13,469 nt of DNA, from NCBI GenBank assembly GCA_011051075.1, contig DREN01000435.1, positions 1 through 13,469 on the forward strand, given 5' to 3'. Shown here piece after piece: positions 5,972-11,845 of the stretch. Positions within the stretch are counted from its first letter, which is position 1; each line of letters starts with the position of its first letter. Position numbers and translations under genes: made by a program. Under the pieces are notes generated by a model. That model did not search any database and had not been told where the DNA came from. It saw nothing but the letters and a program-made list of their open reading frames with translations. This DNA is from Deltaproteobacteria bacterium. Lineage in GTDB: Bacteria > Desulfobacterota > DSM-4660 > Desulfatiglandales > Desulfatiglandaceae.

Positions 5972-7123
5972 ATGGGGGGACGGAATATGAAAAGTCCGCA
6001 GCGGCCCGGACAAATACGGAACAAGGGCTACGATCTGAGCTTCTACAGGTTCGTGATTAACAGCCTTCCCATTGCTGTTGCCACGGTAGACTCTGAACTC
6101 AGGATCACCGGTTTCAATCCATGGGCCGAACAGGTCACCGGTTATTCAGAAAAGGAGGCAATGGGGCGCTATTGCGGGGATATCTTGCAGGGGGGTATGT
6201 GTAAGATCAATTGTCCTTTAAGGGCGGTCATCAGGAAAAAGCAGTCCGTTGTCAGGATGGAAACAACCATAGTTGACAGATGGGGCAAAGTCATTCCCGT
6301 TCGTATGAACACGGCCGGTCTTTTTGATGATGAAGGCGGGCTCTTAGGCGGTCTGGAGGCCTTCCAGGATATCTCCCATCTGAAGGCCCTGGAGCGGGAA
6401 AAGGCCAATCTTATTTCAATGTTCGCCCACGACATAAAGTCCTCCCTTACCATCATAGGGGGGTTTGTTCTCAGGTTGTTGAAAAAGCGAGCGAACCTCA
6501 ATGAGGAAAAACAGGTTAAATACCTGGACATCATGAGGAATGAAACGGGCAAGCTAACCTTCCTCGTCAATGATTTCCTTGAGTTTTCCCGACTGCAGAC
6601 CGGAAGGCTTAAACTGGACTTCAGTCCTACCTCACTGGACAAGGAATTGATGGAGCTGTTCGACGCCTATCAGGTGAAGGCAAAACAGGCGGGAATCAAT
6701 TTAAAACTTGAAAATGAAGAGGAATTACCGATTATCGAGGCCGATGCCAATCGCCTGCGCAGGGTCTTTACCAACCTGCTGGATAACGCGTTGAAGTTTT
6801 CTGAGAAAGCGACCACCATCACGATATCAACCCATGAAACCGGCAAAGATATCATTGTCGAGGTAAAAGACCAGGGTATAGGCATCGATCCGAAGGATCT
6901 TCCCTACATCTTTGAGAGCTTCAACCGTGGGAAGGGGGCTAAGCAAAAAGAGGGTTTCGGCCTCGGGCTTGCCACGGTCAAGGCAATCGTGGAGGGCCAC
7001 GGCGGCCGGGTCCTGGTGGACAGCGAACCTGGCAGGGGATCGGAGTTCACCGTTATTCTCCCCAAGGAAAGGGCGGAGAGGAACCCGGAAGAATCAGCCG
7101 TTCAAGGACCGTTTGGACCCTGA
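5972..7123 (+). CDS. Soluble PAS-domain sensor histidine kinase
   Basis: This 383-residue kinase has no transmembrane segment and so senses a cytoplasmic signal. A PAS domain (about 22-140) carries cysteines at 68, 77 and 81 in G-R-Y-C and M-C-K-I-N-C-P, like those in the sigma-54 activator of this window. The dimerisation/phosphoacceptor helix has H153 in FAHDIKSSLT. The ATPase domain shows the N box with N268 and N272, the G1 box KDQGIGI (299-305) and the G2 box GFGLGL (328-333). GGGAGG at 5958-5963 with an 8-base spacer sets the start at ATG 5972 rather than the in-frame TTG at 5951. No receiver-domain protein is adjacent, so its response regulator is elsewhere. The permease gene begins 33 bases after the stop and is probably cotranscribed. 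Confidence 0.94.
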   Translation: MGGRNMKSPQRPGQIRNKGYDLSFYRFVINSLPIAVATVDSELRITGFNPWAEQVTGYSEKEAMGRYCGDILQGGMCKINCPLRAVIRKKQSVVRMETTIVDRWGKVIPVRMNTAGLFDDEGGLLGGLEAFQDISHLKALEREKANLISMFAHDIKSSLTIIGGFVLRLLKKRANLNEEKQVKYLDIMRNETGKLTFLVNDFLEFSRLQTGRLKLDFSPTSLDKELMELFDAYQVKAKQAGINLKLENEEELPIIEADANRLRRVFTNLLDNALKFSEKATTITISTHETGKDIIVEVKDQGIGIDPKDLPYIFESFNRGKGAKQKEGFGLGLATVKAIVEGHGGRVLVDSEPGRGSEFTVILPKERAERNPEESAVQGPFGP

Positions 7124-7156
7124 TTAGGAGATCTTGTACCCTGCAAGAGGTAAGAG

Positions 7157-8197
7157 ATGGATCTCTTCCCCATATTCATACACGCCCTGTTGATTACCGT
7201 CTTTGTCTTCGTGATGATGCTCCTTGTGGATTTTGTTGACGCGGCGAGCAAAAGACGCGTGTCAGCCGCCATCAAGGGCGGGCCATGGCGTCAGTACACC
7301 CTGGCGTCCTTCCTCGGTTCAACTCCAGGCTGCCTCGGGGCCTTCATGAACGTGAGTCTTTACGTTCACGGTTTGATCAGCTTTGGAGCCATTGTGGGTG
7401 GAATGATCGCCACCTCCGGGGACGAGGCCTTTGTCATGCTTTCCCAGTTCCCGGGTACGGCACTGGGGCTGTTTCTTCTCCTGTTCGTAATGGGTATCTT
7501 TTTTGCGTGGATAAGTGACAGGATCGTTCCTGTCCTGGGCATAGTGCCGTGCGAGTCCTGCGCGGATCTTCAATGCGAAGAGTGCCTGACGGAGGGGGAG
7601 AAGATAGGCTCTGCCTTCAGGCCGGGACATATCCTGGACAACATGCGTGCCCTTTCCTTCACCCGTTTTCTCCTCCTGTTGCTTATTGTTTCCTTCTTTG
7701 TCATGGTCCTGAGCGGTATCGTGGGCCCATCCACATGGGGGTGGAAACGGGTCACCTTTCTCTCCCTTTCGGTATGTACCCTGTACATCGTGCTGCTTTC
7801 CTCTGAACACTACCTCCAGTCCCATATCTGGGAGCATATAATCAGGAAACACCTGTTCCGTGTGTTTCTGTGGAGCTTCGGCGCCCTCCTCTTCGTACAC
7901 TGGGGTCTCGCGTTCTGGAACCTGGATGCCTTTATTCAGGAGCACATGGTATGGGTGCTGTTTACCGCCGCCCTCATAGGGATGATACCGGAATCGGGAC
8001 CTCATCTGGTATTCGTAATGATGTACGCCCAGGGACTCATACCGTTTTCGGTCCTTCTTACCACATCGTTTATTCAGGACGGCCACGGGATGCTTCCCCT
8101 GCTGTCGTACAGCCTGAGGGATTCAATCCTTATCAAGACCTTCAACCTGGTGTTTGGGCTGCTCACCGGAGGTATCCTGTTTGCCGCAGGGTTTTGA
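7157..8197 (+). CDS. Multi-pass permease, ArsP_2-like putative heavy-metal or manganese transporter
   Basis: This 346-residue inner-membrane protein has about ten hydrophobic segments. It carries two related signature blocks, as in the ArsP_2 family: STPGCLGAFMN with VSLYVHG and ATSGDEAF in the first half, and MIPESGPH with SFIQDGHGMLPLL in the second. The pattern suggests an inverted duplication typical of transporters. The loop between the halves has C132-x2-C135-x4-C140-x2-C143, a likely metal-binding element. Family members are described as putative heavy-metal exporters or manganese transporters without firm biochemistry, so the substrate is open. GAGG at 7146-7149 with a 7-base spacer supports the ATG. 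The adjacent histidine kinase may control or sense its substrate (inference). Confidence 0.85.
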   Translation: MDLFPIFIHALLITVFVFVMMLLVDFVDAASKRRVSAAIKGGPWRQYTLASFLGSTPGCLGAFMNVSLYVHGLISFGAIVGGMIATSGDEAFVMLSQFPGTALGLFLLLFVMGIFFAWISDRIVPVLGIVPCESCADLQCEECLTEGEKIGSAFRPGHILDNMRALSFTRFLLLLLIVSFFVMVLSGIVGPSTWGWKRVTFLSLSVCTLYIVLLSSEHYLQSHIWEHIIRKHLFRVFLWSFGALLFVHWGLAFWNLDAFIQEHMVWVLFTAALIGMIPESGPHLVFVMMYAQGLIPFSVLLTTSFIQDGHGMLPLLSYSLRDSILIKTFNLVFGLLTGGILFAAGF

Positions 8198-8283
8198 CAC
8201 AGGATCTCTCACAGATAAATCGCGCCCTGGAGAGATGGCGGAGGAATCTGGTCAACACAGTACAAGGGATACCGGGCCGCCCC

Positions 8284-8310
8284 CCCGTTACGGCAAGACC
8301 TGTTAACGGG
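8284..8310. repeat. Inverted repeat in the gap between permease and TrmO-like gene
   Basis: CCCGTTA (8284-8290) and TAACGGG (8304-8310) form a perfect 7-bp inverted repeat with a 13-base interior. It is the only structure noticed in the 167-base gap. No T run follows, so it is not a convincing terminator; an operator or RNA hairpin is possible, but an arm of this length can also arise by chance. Confidence 0.35.
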
Positions 8311-8364
8311 ACCTGCTTAAGGCCCGGAAGCAGTACTACGACACTGGAAAGAGAGGCAAACGGT

Positions 8365-9171
8365 ATGGCAACCAGATCAGATTCTGAAAAAAGGGCCCTG
8401 TCCGATACGGACAAGCTGTCGATCCTGATTCCCCGCTGGATAGGCCATAACCGGGAGCACATCAGAGAAAAGGAGGGATGGCTTCGGAAGCTGATGGACA
8501 AGGGGTTGGATGAGGCTGGCCGGCAGTTGAAGGCGGCCGTTGATCTTCTGAAGGAAGCCAACAGCCATATGGAACTGGCCTTCCAAGGACTGAAGCAGGT
8601 TGATCCAGCGGTCACGAAAAGCGCAGGTAAAAGGGAAAGTCCTGAGGAGGATCTGGCAGAAGATCGAGGGACAGCGGAATATCCAGAATTACGTCTCAGG
8701 CAGATAGGTGTTATCAGGACCCCGTACACCGATGACGCCCCTTACCAGCCCGTGGAAGAGGATGAAGGAGATTTTCGCCTGGAGATCCATACCCCTTACC
8801 GTGGCTGCCTCCACAGGCTGGATGAATTCCGGTATATCTACGTTATCTATTACATAGACCGAAACAATAAGAAGCTGTCAGCCACGGTATCGCCCCCCTG
8901 GACAGATGGCGAAGAGGTGGGTGTCTTCGCAAGCAGGTCTCCGGTTCGTCCAAACCCTATCGGTATCAGTATTGTCCGTGTAAAAGAGATTAGGGGCAAT
9001 CAGGTCTTTACCTCCGGCATGGATGCCTTTGACCTCACGCCTTTGCTGGACATCAAGCCGTACATAAAAGACCTGGACAGTAAGCCGGATGCCAACTACG
9101 GGTGGCTTGACGACATGGACGACGATGGTCACCTTCTCCTGCATATCAGGGGTATTCCCCACGATTACTAA
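8365..9171 (+). CDS. TrmO/TsaA-type tRNA (t6A37) N6-methyltransferase domain protein with N-terminal helical extension
   Basis: The C-terminal part (about 110-268) is a TsaA/TrmO beta-barrel domain, which in E. coli TrmO uses SAM to methylate N6-threonylcarbamoyladenosine-37 of tRNA-Thr. Signatures are IGVIRTPYTD (114-123), HRLDEF (150-155), FASRSPVRPNPIG (188-200) and the D-x-TPLLDIKPY segment (223-233). Residues 15-78 form a separate helical region with WIGHNREH (25-32), a possible metal or cofactor site, joined by an acidic low-complexity linker (about 84-105). GAGAGG at 8351-8356 with an 8-base spacer supports ATG 8365. The open frame continues upstream into the permease gene, but that stretch is a shadow. 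Some TsaA-domain proteins may not act on tRNA, so the exact substrate is unproven; domain identity is firm. Confidence 0.9.
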   Translation: MATRSDSEKRALSDTDKLSILIPRWIGHNREHIREKEGWLRKLMDKGLDEAGRQLKAAVDLLKEANSHMELAFQGLKQVDPAVTKSAGKRESPEEDLAEDRGTAEYPELRLRQIGVIRTPYTDDAPYQPVEEDEGDFRLEIHTPYRGCLHRLDEFRYIYVIYYIDRNNKKLSATVSPPWTDGEEVGVFASRSPVRPNPIGISIVRVKEIRGNQVFTSGMDAFDLTPLLDIKPYIKDLDSKPDANYGWLDDMDDDGHLLLHIRGIPHDY

Positions 9172-9319
9172 AGGGGCTGTGGGCCACAAAACGGCCTTTC
9201 CCGCGGGTAAACGGCTGTCAGCGCGCTATTTTTGAAACCTTTCTTAAGTGTACTGCCTCTATAGGCGGAAAGATTCGTGAACCTGCAATCCCGTTAAGGG
9301 GCATACCGGAGGTAGAAGA

Positions 9320-9706
9320 ATGGCTACAGAGAACCTGACCATGGACAAATTTGAAACCACCATCGAGAACAACGATATCGTGTTGATCGATTTCTGGGCC
9401 GACTGGTGCGGTCCCTGCAAGATGTTCGGCCCCATATTTGAGCGGGCTTCTGAAAAGCACAGTGATGTGACCTTTACCAAGTGCAACACGGAAGAGGAAC
9501 AGGACCTGGCCGGCCGTTTCGGTATCCAGTCTATTCCCACCTTAGCCATATTTCGCGAGCAGATTCTGCTCTTCATGCAGCCGGGCGCACTGCCCGAGGA
9601 GGCCCTTGAAGACCTGATCTCCCAGGTAAAGGGGCTGAACATGGACGATGTCAGGGCAAAGATCGCCGAGGAAAGCGCCAAGACCGGGAAGGAAAAGATG
9701 AACTGA
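9320..9706 (+). CDS. Thioredoxin, WCGPC active site, with C-terminal extension
   Basis: This 128-residue cytoplasmic thioredoxin has buried Asp24, the canonical W29-C30-G31-P32-C33 site, and cis-Pro73 in SIPT. An extra cysteine at 55 (F-T-K-C-N-T) is not part of the active site. About 20 residues beyond the standard fold form a charged helix (from about NMDDVRAKIAEE onward). GGAGG at 9308-9312 with a 7-base spacer supports the start. It stands 148 bases after the TrmO-like gene and converges on a dehydrogenase gene, so it may be monocistronic or the last gene of the upstream run. Compared with the other thioredoxin in this window it has the usual Gly in the active site and is longer. General disulfide reductase function is expected. 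Confidence 0.95.
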   Translation: MATENLTMDKFETTIENNDIVLIDFWADWCGPCKMFGPIFERASEKHSDVTFTKCNTEEEQDLAGRFGIQSIPTLAIFREQILLFMQPGALPEEALEDLISQVKGLNMDDVRAKIAEESAKTGKEKMN

Positions 9707-9758
9707 TACAGCCTTGATTACCGGCAGGGCCTGTTTAAGCAGAGCTTTCAGGTCTCAC

Positions 9759-9795
9759 AGCGCCCATCCGGAAACGGGCAGGACGGATGGGCGCT
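9759..9795. terminator. Perfect 12-bp inverted repeat between convergent genes, probable bidirectional terminator
   Basis: AGCGCCCATCCG (9759-9770) and CGGATGGGCGCT (9784-9795) are exact reverse complements around a 13-base loop. The hairpin lies between the thioredoxin stop and the oppositely oriented dehydrogenase, and its right arm overlaps two bases of the dehydrogenase TAG stop. Neither side has a T run, so it may act as a transcript-end stabiliser or a weak terminator for both genes. Confidence 0.6.
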
Positions 9796-10771
9796 ACAGG
9801 TAGTCATCCCTGTCCACAACGCCGTGGATATCCTCACCCGCCAGATACCTTTTTACATTTTTCAGCGCGGTTCTCGTTGCCCTGAGAATTGAGCCCGGGA
9901 CCTGATCCGCGTTATGGGGTGAGCCAATGAAGTTGGGCAGCTCGCAGAACGGGTATCCCAGGGTAAGATCTTCTCCGTGGTCAGGTTCCCGCCACCAGGT
10001 GTCGATGCCGGCGCGAAAATCGGGGTTTGATTTGAGATGCTCGTAGAGTGCCCCCTGATTGATGAGATCCCCCCTGCCCACGTTGATCAGTACAGCGTCG
10101 GGCTTCATCCACTGAAGCTCGTCCCTGGCAATCATATTCCGGGTTTTCCTGGTAAGCGGGGTGGTGACCACCACCACGTCCGCTTCCTGAAGGACCATCT
10201 TCATGTGAGCCATGGTCCCGACAAAATCGATGGGGGCGTCTGTTTTTCCGCCGCGGTTGATGCCGTAGACCTTCATCCCCATGGCCTGCATGAGCCGCGC
10301 TATCTTGCGGCCGTTCCCGCCAAATCCGATTATCCCGCAGATCCCCCCTTTAAGCTCCTTGTTGAAGCTGTCCCTGTCAAATCTCCCCTCACAGAGGAGC
10401 CGGTATCTGGGAAAAAGATTCTTGGCCAGGGCAAGTGTCAGGGCCAGTACATGCTCGGCCACAGGCCCGGCAAAGGCCCCGGTATTACTGGCCAGTACCG
10501 CCTGCTCGGGAATGAGGTCAAAGGGGATCCTGTCCGCTCCGGCAAAGATGAGCTGAACAAGGCCCACGTTTTTGAGCAGGGAGGCCTCTGTGCCGTCGAT
10601 CTCCCCATGGGAAAAGCTCATGGCGATCAGGACCTGGGCCTGGCTTAGTAACCGGGGTCGTTCATCTTGCCCAGCGTCGTGCAGGTACCGTATACGGGCG
10701 ACCCTTTCAAGGACCTCCCTGTAGATGGCCCTCTCCTTTTCACCGGCATGGTAGGTTACTAAAACATTCAT
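9794..10771 (-). CDS. D-isomer-specific 2-hydroxyacid dehydrogenase family protein
   Basis: This 325-residue NAD(P)-dependent oxidoreductase belongs to the family that interconverts 2-keto acids and D-2-hydroxyacids. The nucleotide loop is GFGGNG (149-154). The catalytic triad of the family is present: Arg233 in NVGRGD, Glu262 in WREPD and His286 in SPHNA. Family members include glyoxylate/hydroxypyruvate, phosphoglycerate and D-lactate dehydrogenases; the lack of a C-terminal ACT domain argues against a long SerA-type enzyme, but the substrate is not readable. ATG at 10771 starts the conserved first strand MNVLVTYH and has GGGA about 5 bases upstream; an in-frame TTG at 10786 is the alternative. 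The gene stands alone on this strand, with no clear promoter recognised upstream. Confidence 0.92.
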   Translation of the reverse strand: MNVLVTYHAGEKERAIYREVLERVARIRYLHDAGQDERPRLLSQAQVLIAMSFSHGEIDGTEASLLKNVGLVQLIFAGADRIPFDLIPEQAVLASNTGAFAGPVAEHVLALTLALAKNLFPRYRLLCEGRFDRDSFNKELKGGICGIIGFGGNGRKIARLMQAMGMKVYGINRGGKTDAPIDFVGTMAHMKMVLQEADVVVVTTPLTRKTRNMIARDELQWMKPDAVLINVGRGDLINQGALYEHLKSNPDFRAGIDTWWREPDHGEDLTLGYPFCELPNFIGSPHNADQVPGSILRATRTALKNVKRYLAGEDIHGVVDRDDYL

Positions 10772-10826
10772 CTCAGTCCCGTTCAACTTTGCGAGCTTCG
10801 GGGGCTTTGCGCGGGCCCCAAGTCCT

Positions 10827-10844
10827 GTGCGACTGAAGTCGCAC
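10827..10844. repeat. Short palindromic element, REP-like
   Basis: GTGCGACT-GA-AGTCGCAC is a perfect 8-bp inverted repeat with a two-base centre, in the 246-base gap upstream of the dehydrogenase. It resembles short dispersed palindromes of the GGTGCGACTTCAGTCGCACC type that I recall from proteobacterial intergenic regions. Only one copy occurs here, so a repeat family cannot be shown from this window. It is not followed by a T run. Confidence 0.45.
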
Positions 10845-11016
10845 CTATAGGATCAAACGAATCGCCAACGGATTTGTCCAGGGTCTCAATAATGCTTCGT
10901 GGGTAAAAACACGTACGGCGTTCAGATACTGGAATTTCGACAAGTTCAAACTTCGGGTATGAGCAAAATCCGGTGTTTTTAACGCCGATCCGTAATAACC
11001 CCGATTTAGTAAAACA

Positions 11017-11034
11017 TTGACAAGAAACTGTCAA
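11017..11034. promoter_or_regulatory. Dyad overlapping the -35 element, candidate operator
   Basis: TTGACA (11017-11022) and TGTCAA (11029-11034) form an exact 6-bp inverted repeat around AGAAAC. The left arm is the -35 hexamer itself, so a dimeric protein bound here would occlude RNA polymerase. The binding protein is unknown and not encoded in this window in any obvious way. Confidence 0.45.
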
Positions 11035-11046
11035 CATGGATATAGA
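11017..11046 (+). promoter_or_regulatory. Sigma-70-type promoter for the duplicated-domain protein and acetyl-CoA synthetase
   Basis: TTGACA (11017-11022) is followed after 18 bases by TATAGA (11041-11046), giving a perfect -35, a 4/6 -10 and acceptable spacing. The predicted start is near 11053, about 70 bases before the first ATG. It is the only good promoter seen ahead of this gene pair. Confidence 0.6.
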
Positions 11047-11069
11047 AACCTTCGGACAACTATCCATGT
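11034..11069. promoter_or_regulatory. Second dyad spanning the -10 and start region
   Basis: ACATGGATA (11034-11042) and TATCCATGT (11061-11069) are exact 9-bp inverted repeats separated by 18 bases. The left arm overlaps the -10 hexamer and abuts the -35 dyad. It could be a second operator or, in RNA from a start near 11053, only its right arm would be transcribed, so a DNA site is likelier than an RNA hairpin. Confidence 0.45.
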
Positions 11070-11122
11070 GGAGATGTCCGGTAGGTTGGCTCTGAACCCG
11101 ATACAGTCAGATGGGAGAAGGT

Positions 11123-11845
11123 ATGGAACCGGTGAGGTTTGTACAGTGCTGGGATCCTGTCATAGGCAGGAAGCAGGAGTACGCCACCTTTGTGGGCGAG
11201 GAATTCTGGCCCTGCATGAAGGCCTCGGGACTGGAAGTGACGGACGCCTGGCACACACTCGTAGGGGGATGGCCACACGTGGTGGCGGAAAGCCCGGCCG
11301 GGTCCCTGGACCAGGTGCAGAGGGCCCTTGGTGATCCGGGATTGACGGATATGCTGGGCCGGTTCAGGAACCTGGTCACGGGTTATTCAAACCTTGTGAT
11401 CGAGCCTGCACCGTGGGGGAAGGCCTGCCGTGAAACACCGTCTTCAGGGGCGGATGTAAAGCTTATCCAGGCCTGGGAACCTGCTCCGGGGGGCCAGGGG
11501 ACCTTTGATCGGTTCATGAGGGATCTCTATATCCCCGGGATGGGGGCCCTGGGGCTGGAGGTAAGCTCAGGATGGAGACTCATGGTGGGCTCCGGTTTCC
11601 GGTTTTATTCCGAGTCCTTTGGGCCTGATCCCGCAGCCGTTTCAAAGGTCATGGGCAGTGAGGACTACCTGCGGATCATGGCAAAGATGGAGGAACTGGT
11701 GATACGCTACGAGACCCGGATACTGCTGCGGTACCAGATCTTTCTGCATGTACTTCATGAAGTGCACGGCCGGGCCATCCGGGAGGTTCTGCCCGATGAG
11801 ACACGGTCGATGGTGGGGCCTGCTGTGTGGGAAGGGAGGGAGTAA
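11123..11845 (+). CDS. Protein of unknown function with tandem-duplicated alpha/beta domain
   Basis: This 240-residue soluble protein is an internal duplication. Domain 1 (about 4-96) and domain 2 (about 112-204) share V-[RK]-x-[VI]-Q-x-W-[DE]-P near the start, an aromatic-Phe helix, a central GLEV (37-40; 144-147) followed three or four residues later by an A/G-W pair, and a final strand after a Tyr. The strand-helix-strand pattern of about 90 residues suggests dimeric alpha/beta-barrel (ferredoxin-like) folds joined in one chain. The last 35 residues form an extra tail. No catalytic motif is recognised. GGAG and AAGG at 11114-11121 select ATG 11123 over ATG 11111. Its TAA overlaps the acetyl-CoA synthetase ATG by one base, so the two are coupled and probably act in one process. 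Function unknown. Confidence 0.85.
   Translation: MEPVRFVQCWDPVIGRKQEYATFVGEEFWPCMKASGLEVTDAWHTLVGGWPHVVAESPAGSLDQVQRALGDPGLTDMLGRFRNLVTGYSNLVIEPAPWGKACRETPSSGADVKLIQAWEPAPGGQGTFDRFMRDLYIPGMGALGLEVSSGWRLMVGSGFRFYSESFGPDPAAVSKVMGSEDYLRIMAKMEELVIRYETRILLRYQIFLHVLHEVHGRAIREVLPDETRSMVGPAVWEGRE

Noticed and set aside
8235..8306. Frame of 23 codons in the permease-TrmO gap
   Set aside because: Low-complexity product rich in Pro and Gly, ribosome site too close to the ATG, no context support.
7870..8364. Upstream extension of the TrmO-like frame
   Set aside because: The first 328 bases overlap the permease in another frame and the rest has no domain character; a good Shine-Dalgarno selects ATG 8365.
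9171..9319. Gap before the second thioredoxin: TTGAAA and TATAGG hexamers and a GGCC hairpin
   Set aside because: The hexamers are 22 bases apart, too far for a sigma-70 promoter, and the hairpin is short and lacks a T run.
10783..11067. Minus-strand open frame of 94 codons upstream of the dehydrogenase
   Set aside because: It runs through the palindromic repeat and the promoter region, has no ribosome-binding site I can see, and its product has no recognisable domain; probably non-coding.
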